DNA from: Halorubrum salsamenti
GTDB lineage: Archaea; Halobacteriota; Halobacteria; Halobacteriales; Haloferacaceae
Assembly (NCBI RefSeq): GCF_007671685.1
Contig: NZ_VCNL01000007.1
Location: 1-64,000 of the forward strand
Length of the DNA stretch: 64,000 nucleotides
Direction of reading: 5' to 3'
Below the pieces are notes generated by a model that was not told the origin of the DNA, did not search any database, and saw nothing but the letters and a program-made list of their open reading frames with translations. Positions 30,670 through 38,492 of this stretch are shown one piece after another; within the stretch, counting starts at the first letter, position 1; every line of letters begins with the position of its first letter. A program made the position numbers and the translations under genes.

Positions 30670-31710
30670 TCACCTCGAATCCGGCCGCCAGACTCCCTGC
30701 CGCCGGTCGAGCCACGCGGTGACGACGACGTGCGGGAGCGTCAGCGCCGCGATCCCGACGAGCGACGCCGCGAGCAGGTCGCCCGGCGCGGCGACGCCGG
30801 CGGGGGCTGCGAGCCCGACCCCGGCGAGCGCGACGAACCCCCCGAGCGTGAGCGGGGCCGCGTCGCGGGCGAACCGCGCGAGCGCCCGCCGAACGTCGCC
30901 CTCACCGAGCGCGGCCGTCGCGTCCGGATCGACGAGGATCAGTCGCCCCACGTGTCTGAGCGAATGCCAGAGCGCGAAGTACGCCCCGATCGCGAACACC
31001 GGCGCCGCGAGCAGGAACCACGCCCACAACACCGCGACCTCGCCGGTGTCGCGGAGCCACCCGCGTCGCGAGGCGCCTCGCCGGACCCGCGCGTACCCCA
31101 GCCCGACCGACGAGAGCGTCGCCGCGATCACGACCGCGCCGACCGCCAGCCGGGTTTCCGGGACGAAGAGAGGGTCGACCGCGGCGGCCGCCGCGCCCGG
31201 ATCGACGACGAACAGCCCCACGATCCATTCCGCGACGAGCCGGTACTCCCCCGGGTGGGAGAGGAGGGGAACCCCCATCGGGAGCCCGCCGCGGACGACG
31301 AGGCTCAGCCGGCGCTCCGTCGAGGTCGGGAGGTGCTCGACGCCCGCGAGCGCGAGCGCGGCCACGTCGCCCTGCCCCCAGTGGAGCCACGTGAGCGCGA
31401 CGAACCCGGCGAACGCGGCGACCGGCGCGGCGAAGAACGAGGCGACGACCGTCCCGCCGAGGACCGCGTACGCGACCGAGACGACCGCGATCGACCGCCG
31501 GAGCGACACCCCCGGCGCCGCCCGCAGCGGGACGAGGTGGTCGACCGCGCCGTGGGCCATTCCGACCGCGAGCGTGCCGAGCGCGAACGTCGCGATCCCG
31601 AGTTCGACTGGAAACAGAGGGGTCGCGGCGCCGATCGGCAGCAGCGCGGCGAGCGCCAGCGCCGGGTACAGCGCGAAGAGGCGATCCGCCTGCGCCGTCG
31701 CCTCAGTCAT
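30670..31710 (-). CDS. brp: Beta-carotene 15,15'-dioxygenase, Brp/Blh family
   Basis: Cleaves beta-carotene to two retinal molecules, the chromophore of rhodopsins. The 346-residue membrane protein has many helices and the iron-ligand histidines in GMAHGAVDHLV, LTWLHWGQGD, LWHSLRHVGR and LPHVVVTAWLD. The ATG at 31710 overlaps the stop of the upstream lycopene cyclase by 8 nt, so the two form one operon that takes lycopene to retinal. No opsin gene lies in the window. An HTH-10 family regulator, the family of the opsin activator Bat, lies about 5 kb away but not next to this operon. Confidence 0.92.
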   Translation of the reverse strand: MTEATAQADRLFALYPALALAALLPIGAATPLFPVELGIATFALGTLAVGMAHGAVDHLVPLRAAPGVSLRRSIAVVSVAYAVLGGTVVASFFAAPVAAFAGFVALTWLHWGQGDVAALALAGVEHLPTSTERRLSLVVRGGLPMGVPLLSHPGEYRLVAEWIVGLFVVDPGAAAAAVDPLFVPETRLAVGAVVIAATLSSVGLGYARVRRGASRRGWLRDTGEVAVLWAWFLLAAPVFAIGAYFALWHSLRHVGRLILVDPDATAALGEGDVRRALARFARDAAPLTLGGFVALAGVGLAAPAGVAAPGDLLAASLVGIAALTLPHVVVTAWLDRRQGVWRPDSR

Positions 31711-32521
31711 CGCCGGGTTCGAGGACGGGAGCGGTGTCCGCGTCGACGCCGGTCTCACCGCCTTTCTCTGCTGCCGAACCGGCCGCGCTCCGACGGTCGT
31801 TCCAGTCGAGGACCCACTCGAACAGCACGAGCCCGTCGACGGTCATCACGCCGGCCGAGACGAAGAAGAGCAGCTCCTCGATCGGGAGGCCGAGGACGGC
31901 GATTCCGGTGGTGAGCTCCTCGGCGATGCGCCACGTTCCCATACCGATCGCGATCCGGTCGACGATCCAAAAGTACGCCGCCGGCAGGAGCGTCGCGGTG
32001 AGCCACACTCGCGGCGTGCGAGCGAGGTAGCCGCCGCCGACGGCCCACTGGAGCGCGAGCACGGGGCCGACCCACGCGATCAGCCCGCCGAGGTACAGCA
32101 GGGAGGCGTCGAGCGAGACGAGCCAGAGCCCGCCGCCGAGCATCGCCGTCCCGACCACCACGCCGGCGACGCGCGGGACGCGGTCGAAGTCGCCCTCGCG
32201 GAACGTCGGGTCGAACCCGAGCCGGTGGAGCGCGAACGCGACGGCGAGCGTCTGGATCGCGACGTAGAGGTACTCGCCGAGCGGGACCGACAGGGCGCGA
32301 ACCAACACCGCGCCGTCAGCGTACGACCACGCGCCCCGCCGGATCATGTGCGCGATCCACGGGACGGTGTACGCGTACGCGATCGCGACGAGGACCGCGA
32401 CCCCCGCCGCCGCGCGTCGGCGTCGTCGCCCGCCGTACCGCGGCGCGAGGTACCACAGTGCCGCCAGCACCGGGAGGCTGAAGACGAGGTGGAACTGCAG
32501 GTACGTCGGCGTGGGGATCAT
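31703..32521 (-). CDS. crtY: Lycopene beta-cyclase, fused CrtYc-CrtYd type
   Basis: A 272-residue membrane protein carrying two lycopene cyclase domains in one chain. The first holds LSVPLGEYLYVAIQT and the second LGLPIEELLFFVSAG; the PxE(E/Y)xL(F/Y) motifs are the hallmark of the heterodimeric-type cyclases. It makes beta-carotene, the substrate of the adjacent Brp. About seven helices are visible and a hydrophilic acidic tail follows (residues 240-272). The start MIPTPTYLQFHLVF is the family N-terminus. Confidence 0.92.
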   Translation of the reverse strand: MIPTPTYLQFHLVFSLPVLAALWYLAPRYGGRRRRRAAAGVAVLVAIAYAYTVPWIAHMIRRGAWSYADGAVLVRALSVPLGEYLYVAIQTLAVAFALHRLGFDPTFREGDFDRVPRVAGVVVGTAMLGGGLWLVSLDASLLYLGGLIAWVGPVLALQWAVGGGYLARTPRVWLTATLLPAAYFWIVDRIAIGMGTWRIAEELTTGIAVLGLPIEELLFFVSAGVMTVDGLVLFEWVLDWNDRRSAAGSAAEKGGETGVDADTAPVLEPGDD

Positions 32522-32642
32522 CGGCCCACCCGGTCGGAGGCTGCCATACCCGGACGAGGCGACTCGGTCGGCATGAAGGGACCGTCCAAATTATCGCGAC
32601 CGGATCTGTCGGAGGTCGGTCCAGTGCCGCTGTACCCGCCGG

Positions 32643-33287
32643 CTACTCCGCGGGGAGCACGTCGTACCCCTCTAACACCTTTCCGAGCCGGAACATCGAG
32701 GCGACGACGGCGTCGCACACCGGCCGGACCGCGTCCTTGGGGACGAACCCGATCGAGATCCCCGCGACCTCCAGCATCGGGAGGTCGTTCGCGCCGTCGC
32801 CGACCCCGACGGTCTCGGCCATCGGGATTCCGAGGTCGTCGGCGAGCGCCGCCAGCGCGTCGTCTTTCGTTCCCTCGATGAGCGGCCCCTCGGCCTCGCC
32901 CGTGAGCTTCCCGCCGTCCATCGGGAGGCGGTTCGCGACGACCGTGTCGGCCTCGACGCCCTGCTTCGCGAGCGCGCGCTCCACCCCGCGCTCGAACCCG
33001 CCCGTGAGCACGGCGACGTGGTGCCCCTCGGCCTGCAAGCGCTCGATCAACTCGCCGGCGCCCGGCCGGAGAACCACCTCGTCGAACGCGGCCGCGACCT
33101 CCGCCTCGCCGAGCCCGTCGAGCAGTTCGGCGCGCCGGTAGAGGCTCTCGGCGTAGCTGAGTTCGTCGTTCATCGCCCGCTCCGTGATCTCGGCCACCTC
33201 GTCGGCGACGCCCGCGCGCTCCGCGAGCAGGACCGTCATCTCGGAGTCGGAGAGCGTGCCGTCGAAGTCGAACGCGATGAGGCTCAT
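32643..33287 (-). CDS. serB: Phosphoserine phosphatase
   Basis: A HAD-family hydrolase of 214 residues that dephosphorylates phosphoserine in serine synthesis. FDFDGTLSDSE carries the nucleophile and acid aspartates, AVLTGGFERGVERAL is motif II, and GVGDGANDLPMLEVAG is motif III. ANRLPMDGGKLTGEAEGPLI is typical of SerB. Its pathway partner serA is at 45041. The ATG at 33287 is preceded by GTTTTTAAGC about 25 nt upstream (TTTTTAA), a plausible leaderless promoter. Confidence 0.92.
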   Translation of the reverse strand: MSLIAFDFDGTLSDSEMTVLLAERAGVADEVAEITERAMNDELSYAESLYRRAELLDGLGEAEVAAAFDEVVLRPGAGELIERLQAEGHHVAVLTGGFERGVERALAKQGVEADTVVANRLPMDGGKLTGEAEGPLIEGTKDDALAALADDLGIPMAETVGVGDGANDLPMLEVAGISIGFVPKDAVRPVCDAVVASMFRLGKVLEGYDVLPAE

Positions 33288-33384
33288 GGGATCCGTTCGG
33301 CGCGGCGGGGTTTTTAAGCACCTGATCGCGCAACGTGACGCGTCCTCGGTGGTCTTTTTGCCCGTCGCGGTCGTCGCACCCGCT

Positions 33385-33588
33385 ATGGACCGAACAGACA
33401 CGGACCGCGCCGACGTCGACGTCGACGACCTCCTGAAGGTGATCCTCGTGCTCGCGATCGCGTGGCTTCTCTTAGAGATCGTTGACACGGTGCTCGATCT
33501 GACGTTCGCGCTCTTGGACGCGATTCCGACGCTTCTTGCGATCGTAATCGTCGTGCTAATCGCCTTACGGCTCGCCGACCGTATCTGA
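33385..33588 (+). CDS. Small membrane protein with acidic N-terminus
   Basis: A 67-residue protein, MDRTDTDRADVDVDDLLKVI, followed by two hydrophobic stretches (LVLAIAWLLLEIVDTVLDL and ALLDAIPTLLAIVIVVLIAL) that form two membrane helices. Such proteins are common in Halobacteria and have no known function. It starts three bases before the next gene's region and shares its direction; the stop at 33586-33588 is followed after 3 nt by a GTG start, so the two are likely cotranscribed. Confidence 0.7.
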   Translation: MDRTDTDRADVDVDDLLKVILVLAIAWLLLEIVDTVLDLTFALLDAIPTLLAIVIVVLIALRLADRI

Positions 33589-33591
33589 GGC

Positions 33592-34173
33592 GTGTTCAGC
33601 CTGAACGTCCCGCTCCCGCCCGCGATCGAGCGAGCCGCGACGGATCTCCAGTCGAAATGCTCGGGGTTCGATCGAGTGCGAGACCGACGCACGCTCGTCT
33701 GCAAGCGGTTCGGCGTCGAGGACGTGCCGGACCGCGTCGCGAGTGAGGATGTGGATACTTCGCCCGGCTCTCCCGCTGGCGGACCGTCACCGCCAAGACC
33801 CGACGCGCTCGGCGCCCTCCGCGACGACCTCCATCCGCTGCTCGCGGGGACCGACCCCTTCCCGGTCGCGGTGACCGGGATCGACGTCTTCGACGCGCCC
33901 GCGTCCGGGTCGGGACCGGTGCTCTATCTCGCCGTCGAGAGCGACGCGCTCGTCCGGGTCCACCGCCGGCTCTGTGCCGCCTACGGCGCGGTCGAGGGGA
34001 TCGAGGGGGAGGACTACACGCCCCACGTTACCGTGGCTCGCGGTGGCAATCCCGAGTCGGGCGTCGTCGCCGACCTCGTGAGCGCCGAGTTCGAGCCGAT
34101 CCGGTGGCGCGTCCACGCGCTCGACCTGTACGACCCCGAATACCGCGAGGTCGCCGCGACGATCGAGTTGTAG
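33592..34173 (+). CDS. Degenerate 2'-5' RNA ligase-superfamily protein
   Basis: A 193-residue protein of the two-histidine phosphoesterase fold (LigT/2H). The second motif is intact as YTPHVTVARG (His145, Thr147), but the first, expected near residue 36 as HxTL, reads RTLVCKRF. Both catalytic histidines are normally needed for RNA cyclic phosphodiesterase, so activity is doubtful or altered. A full-length homologue with both motifs is at 42874, so this copy may have diverged in function. It starts at a GTG (33592), 3 nt after the small membrane protein gene. Confidence 0.68.
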   Translation: MFSLNVPLPPAIERAATDLQSKCSGFDRVRDRRTLVCKRFGVEDVPDRVASEDVDTSPGSPAGGPSPPRPDALGALRDDLHPLLAGTDPFPVAVTGIDVFDAPASGSGPVLYLAVESDALVRVHRRLCAAYGAVEGIEGEDYTPHVTVARGGNPESGVVADLVSAEFEPIRWRVHALDLYDPEYREVAATIEL

Positions 34174-34202
34174 GTGGTTCGCGGTGGATGAGTGGCGAAC
34201 GG

Positions 34203-34335
34203 TCCAATTCTCCGGCTAACTATTTATAAGCAATCCGTGGTAGATCGACGGTGAACGCCTCTGAAGCCCCAGCCGCGAAGCGTGAAGCGCCTCTGGCAGC
34301 CGGCGCGCAGCGCCGGCGACGCCACCGCAGTTCGT
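34203..34335 (+). repeat. Dispersed structured element, partial copy D
   Basis: Begins CTATTTATAAGCAA (34201-34214), then GATCGACGGTGAACGCCTC and GAAGCCCCAGCCGCG (34263-34277), matching the first module of the other copies. The outer hairpin and GGCTGCCCC block are absent. A perfect 8-bp hairpin GCCGGCGC / GCGCCGGC (34299-34317, loop GCA) follows, then a second TTTATAAAC near 34331. Confidence 0.7.
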
Positions 34336-34530
34336 TTATAAACCCGCTCCGCTGTGGTCGCTCTCGTCCGGCTCGTCAACCGCGTGGTGCGGCCCGACCG
34401 GCCCGTGCGTCGGGCAGACCCCGGCGATCGGGGTCGCGTTGAGACAGCAGGCGCGCTGCCGGCTCGCGATGGCGCCCCGCGAGAGGCGCTCGCCGCAGCG
34501 CCGGCAGTACAATTCCGTCTCGCCCGCCAT
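34336..34530 (-). CDS. Small zinc-ribbon protein next to P450
   Basis: A 64-residue protein, MAGETELYCRRCGERLSRG, then SRQRACCLNATPIAGVCPTHG and an acidic tail. YCRRC and CC...CPTHG form a zinc site of an unusual CxxC...CC...CxxH layout. It starts 5 nt after the P450 stop, so cotranscription is likely. A role as adaptor or regulator of the P450 is a guess; no known redox partner has this sequence. Confidence 0.7.
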   Translation of the reverse strand: MAGETELYCRRCGERLSRGAIASRQRACCLNATPIAGVCPTHGPVGPHHAVDEPDESDHSGAGL

Positions 34531-34535
34531 CTCGC

Positions 34536-35945
34536 TCAGCGCTCCCGAATCCGCATCGGCACCGGGTGGTCTGGGTGCATCGTCAGCGACCCGCGCAGCG
34601 AGAGGTCGGGCCCCTCGTACTCCAAGTCGTACTGCGAGCACACCTTCGCGAGGATCAGCTTGGCTTCCAGCAGCGAGAACGCCTTCCCGATGCAGTGACG
34701 GGGGCCGCCGCCGAACGGGAAGAAGGCGAACCGGGGGCGCCGACTCCGACGCTCGGGTTTCCACCGGCTCGGATCGAACGCCTCGGGGTCGTCGTACCAG
34801 CGCGGCGAGCGGTGGACCACCCACTGCGGCAGCATGAGCGCGGAGCCCTCCGGGATCCGGTACCCCCCCAGTTTCACGTCGAGCCTCGGCTCGCGGAAGA
34901 GGGTGTAGACGGGCGGATACAGCCGCATCGCCTCGTTGAGCACGCGGTCGGTGAACTCCATCTCGCGGGCGTCGGCGGCGGTCGGCGCCCCGTCGGTCGT
35001 CGCCGCAGCGGCTTCCTCAGCCACGCGCTCCCGCGCCTCGGGGTGGTTCGAGAGCAGATAGAACGTGTACGTGAGCGTCAGCGCGGTCGTGTCGTGGCCC
35101 GCCAACAGCATCGTCACCAGTTCGTCGCGGAGGTTCTCGTCGGTCTGCTCGCCGCGGTCGCGGGCGCGGAGCAGGACGGAGAGGAGGTCCATCGGGAGGT
35201 CGCCCCCACCGTGCCCGTCGGAACCGTCCTCCGCGGGGCCGCGCACCGCGACGCCCTCCGGTCCGGCCGGGTCGGCGGCGGGATCGCGCTCGGTCCCCTG
35301 CCGGCGCTCGACGATCCCGTCGATCACGGACTCGAGGGTGTCGACGGCGTCGTCGAACTCGCGGTTCTCGCGGGTCGGTACCCAGTTCGGGATCAGGAAG
35401 CGCCGGGGGTCGGGCTCGAACCGGGCGCCGAGCGGCTCCAGCTTCTCTTGGACCGTCTTGACCTCCTCGTCGGTGATGTCGGCGCCGAACATCGCCGAGA
35501 CGATGATCTTGACGGTGAGGCGGGCGACCTCCAGCTGCACGTCGACGACCTCGCCGTCGCCCCAGTCCGCGAGCTGCGACTCGGTGTGGTCGACCATCGT
35601 CCCCGCGAGCGCCCCGATCCGGCGGCTGTGGAAGGAGGGGTTCGCGAGCGTCCGCTGGCGCTGCCACGTCTCCCCCTCGCTCATGAGGAGGCCGTTCCCG
35701 AGCAGCGTGTCGATGGCGTCGTCGCCGAAGTCCGGTTTTCGATACCGCTCGGCGTCGGCGACGAGGACCCGCTCGATGTCGGCCGGGTTCGCGAGCATGT
35801 ACGTCTCGCGCGGACCGAGATCGAAGCGGACGATATCGCCGTAGCTGTCGGCGCAGACGCGCATAAACGAGAACGGGTCGGCGGCGTACCGGCGACCGTT
35901 GCCGAAGACCGGGTCGCCGATGGGTCCGGGCGGCGTGACGGACAT
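34536..35945 (-). CDS. Cytochrome P450
   Basis: A 469-residue heme monooxygenase. The I-helix AGHDTTALT and the ExxR of EAMRLYPP are in place, and FPFGGGPRHCIGKAF contains the heme-ligating Cys418. A PERF-like region reads DPSRWKPERRS. An acidic loop rich in proline and glycine (RQGTERDPAADPAGPEGVAVRG and following) is inserted before the I-helix, as in other haloarchaeal P450s of the CYP174-like type. Substrate is unknown. The redox partner may be a ferredoxin such as the one at 5894, but no reductase is adjacent. The ATG at 35945 is clean. Confidence 0.93.
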   Translation of the reverse strand: MSVTPPGPIGDPVFGNGRRYAADPFSFMRVCADSYGDIVRFDLGPRETYMLANPADIERVLVADAERYRKPDFGDDAIDTLLGNGLLMSEGETWQRQRTLANPSFHSRRIGALAGTMVDHTESQLADWGDGEVVDVQLEVARLTVKIIVSAMFGADITDEEVKTVQEKLEPLGARFEPDPRRFLIPNWVPTRENREFDDAVDTLESVIDGIVERRQGTERDPAADPAGPEGVAVRGPAEDGSDGHGGGDLPMDLLSVLLRARDRGEQTDENLRDELVTMLLAGHDTTALTLTYTFYLLSNHPEARERVAEEAAAATTDGAPTAADAREMEFTDRVLNEAMRLYPPVYTLFREPRLDVKLGGYRIPEGSALMLPQWVVHRSPRWYDDPEAFDPSRWKPERRSRRPRFAFFPFGGGPRHCIGKAFSLLEAKLILAKVCSQYDLEYEGPDLSLRGSLTMHPDHPVPMRIRER

Positions 35946-36040
35946 GAAGGGATCGGAGGGCTCGGCGAGGTTAAACGTTCGGCGGGGAGGGGCCCTCGTG
36001 TTCGAGGGATCTGTCGAGGGATCCGGTCTCTACAACCCTC

Positions 36041-36718
36041 TCACGACAACTCGCGCAGCTCCATGAACGCGGTCATCATGGCCGACTCCGCCTTCCGGAG
36101 GTGCTCCGACGCGGTGCTCGGAGAGGCGTCGATCCATTCGGCGACGTCCTCGACGGTCGCCGCCCGCGGGGACTCGTAGTACCCGATTTCGACGGCGGCC
36201 GCGAGCGCGTCGAACTGCCGGGCGGTCAGCCCCGGGTCGAAGAGGTCCTGTCGCCAGTCGTACTCGCCGATCCGGAGCACAGAGGTCTCGATCCGCTCCG
36301 GGAGCTCCGCGAGCGCGCCCCGCAGCGCCTCGCCGTTCCCGATGACCGTCAGATGAGCGATCCCGTTCGGGCGGAAATCGATCGGCGGGACGACGACCAC
36401 ACCGGCCCGTTGGAGGGGACCGAACATCGCCTCGTCGACCGCGTCGCGCCGCTGCGTGAGAAAGACGTAGTGTCCCGTCTCGTCGATCCGAGTGACCTCG
36501 AACTCCCGGATCCGGTCGACCGATCGGAGCGTGTCGGCGTACACCTCGATGTCGCCCTCCACGTAGAACAGGAACGTGTCGTCCTGCCCGTTGAGGATCG
36601 TTCCGTGGAGGAGTACGTCCCGATCCACGTCGTCCGACTCGTCGATGAGCCGATGTACCGGGTGTATCAGATCCGGCGGATACCGGAGCTCGATCCGGAG
36701 GTACTTCACGTCGGCCAC
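36041..36718 (-). CDS. HTH-10 (Bat-like) transcriptional regulator
   Basis: A 225-residue DNA-binding regulator of the bacterio-opsin-activator HTH-10 family. The C-terminal 55 residues (LTARQFDALAAAVEIGYYESPRAATVEDVAEWIDASPSTASEHLRKAE) form the HTH, and the N-terminal half is a sensor-like domain with HLTVIG typical of this family. It has no PAS or GAF domain. It is divergent from the lone nuoCD gene with a gap of 76 bp, and TATA-like sequence TTATAAA occurs near 36730-36737, so it may control itself and nuoCD. Confidence 0.85.
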   Translation of the reverse strand: MADVKYLRIELRYPPDLIHPVHRLIDESDDVDRDVLLHGTILNGQDDTFLFYVEGDIEVYADTLRSVDRIREFEVTRIDETGHYVFLTQRRDAVDEAMFGPLQRAGVVVVPPIDFRPNGIAHLTVIGNGEALRGALAELPERIETSVLRIGEYDWRQDLFDPGLTARQFDALAAAVEIGYYESPRAATVEDVAEWIDASPSTASEHLRKAESAMMTAFMELRELS

Positions 36719-36794
36719 TGCCGTCGTCGGAGCTTATAAAAACCCGTCTTGATCCGGCAGAAGCGTCGGGTCGTCCGGCCGCGTTCGTCCACGT

Positions 36795-38450
36795 ATGTCG
36801 ACCGACGCGCAGATCGAACGGGCGGACGCCGGCGCAGAGACGGACCCCTTTTCCTCGATCTCGAATCTGATCACCGCGCGCGAGACGCACCTGAACGCCC
36901 CCGCCGCCCGGATTCCGCCGGACGCGACCCAGGAGGCGCTCTCGACGCTGAAGCGAGAGGCCGGGTACGACCACCTCGCCTGCGTCACCGCTCAGGAGTA
37001 CGAGAACCGGTGCGAGTCGATCTATCACCTCCGATCGTTCGACGACCCCACCCGCGAGGTCAGCGTCGTCGTGCCCGCCGACAAGGACGACCCGGTCTCG
37101 GAGTCCGCCGAGCCCGTGTTCCGCACGGCGGACTGGCACGAACGGGAGGCGTACGATCTGGTCGGGATCCGGTACGGCGACCACCCGGACCTCCGCCGGA
37201 TCCTCCTGCCCGAGACGTGGCAGGGGCACCCGCTCTCGATGGACTACGACGGGGACGGGTCGCAGATCGTCACGCTCTCGGAAAACGAGCCCATCGAGCC
37301 GGGGTCGTCGACCGCGACCGGGAGCGACACGATGCTCCTCAACGTCGGGCCGCACCACCCGGCGACCCACGGAGTGCTCCACCTCCAGGTCACGCTCGAC
37401 GGGGAGGACGTCGTCGGCGTCGAGCCGGACATCGGCTACATCCACCGCTGCGAGGAGCAGATGGCTCAGTCGGGCACGTACCGCCACCAGATCATGCCGT
37501 ACCCCGACCGCTGGGACTGGGGCGGTGGCGGCCTGCTCAACGAGTGGGCGTACGCCCGCGCGGCCGAGGACCTCGCCGACATCGAGATTCCCGAGTACGC
37601 CCAGGTGATCCGCACCATGAGCGCGGAGTTCAGCCGGATCCTCTCGCACATGCTGGCGCTGGGGGCGTACGCGCTCGACGTGATCGGCGACTTCACCGCG
37701 ACGTTCATGTACGCCATCCAAGAGCGCGAGCGCGTTCAGGAGATCGTGGAGGACCTGACGGGCCAGCGGCTGATGTTCAACTACTTCCGGCTCGGCGGCG
37801 TCGTCTGGGACCTCCCCGAGCCCCGCGAGGAGTTCTTTTCGACGGTTCGAGAGTACCTCGACGGGCTCCCGCGTCGCCTCGAAGAGTACCACGATCTGCT
37901 GACTCGGAACGAGATCCTCCAGATGCGGACGGTCGACACGGGCGTTTTGCCTCCCGAGGTCGCGAAGGAGTACGGGACGACCGGTCCGGTCCTTCGCGGG
38001 TCGGGCGTCGACTACGACCTGCGTCGCGACGACCCGTACGGCTACTACGACGAGCTCGACTGGGACGTGATCACCGAGGACGGCTGCGACAACTTCAGCC
38101 GCCTGCTCGTTCGGATGCAAGAGGTCGAGGAGTCCGCGAAGATCATCGGGCAGTGCGTCGACCTGCTTGAGGACTGGCCCGAAGACGAGCGGAACATCCA
38201 GGCGAACGTCCCGCGGACGCTGCGCCCGGACGACGACACGGAGATCTACCGCGCGGTCGAGGCCGCCAAGGGAGAGCTCGGCATCTACATCCGCGCGGAC
38301 GGCACCGACAAACCCGCCCGCTTCAAGATCCGCGGTCCCTCCTTCTCGAACCTGCAGGCGCTCCCCGAGATGGCCACCGGCGAGCGGATCCCGGACCTGA
38401 TCGCCTCGCTGGGGAGCCTCGATACGATCATGGGCGAAGTCGATCGGTGA
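36795..38450 (+). CDS. nuoCD: NuoCD-like fused NADH dehydrogenase subunits C and D
   Basis: A 551-residue fusion of the two peripheral-arm subunits of respiratory complex I. NuoC covers about residues 20-165 (DWHEREAYDLVGIRYGDHPDLRRILLPE) and NuoD about 185-551 (LNVGPHHPATHGVLHL, YIHRCEEQMAQSGTYRHQIMPY, ending SLGSLDTIMGEVDR), which contains the quinone-site residues. A short Gly/Ser/Thr linker joins them. Normally this gene sits inside a full nuo operon; here it stands alone, flanked by an HTH-10 regulator and a transducer. It is either a second copy or a relocated gene. Confidence 0.9.
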   Translation: MSTDAQIERADAGAETDPFSSISNLITARETHLNAPAARIPPDATQEALSTLKREAGYDHLACVTAQEYENRCESIYHLRSFDDPTREVSVVVPADKDDPVSESAEPVFRTADWHEREAYDLVGIRYGDHPDLRRILLPETWQGHPLSMDYDGDGSQIVTLSENEPIEPGSSTATGSDTMLLNVGPHHPATHGVLHLQVTLDGEDVVGVEPDIGYIHRCEEQMAQSGTYRHQIMPYPDRWDWGGGGLLNEWAYARAAEDLADIEIPEYAQVIRTMSAEFSRILSHMLALGAYALDVIGDFTATFMYAIQERERVQEIVEDLTGQRLMFNYFRLGGVVWDLPEPREEFFSTVREYLDGLPRRLEEYHDLLTRNEILQMRTVDTGVLPPEVAKEYGTTGPVLRGSGVDYDLRRDDPYGYYDELDWDVITEDGCDNFSRLLVRMQEVEESAKIIGQCVDLLEDWPEDERNIQANVPRTLRPDDDTEIYRAVEAAKGELGIYIRADGTDKPARFKIRGPSFSNLQALPEMATGERIPDLIASLGSLDTIMGEVDR

Positions 38451-38492
38451 GACGATCGCGGGAACGCGGACGCGACGAGGCCCTGTGGCGGG

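Noticed and set aside
30719-32881. Long plus-strand open frames opposite brp and lycopene cyclase
   Set aside because: They are low-complexity Arg/Ser/Pro-rich translations typical of antisense reading in high-GC DNA, while the minus-strand proteins have clear family motifs.
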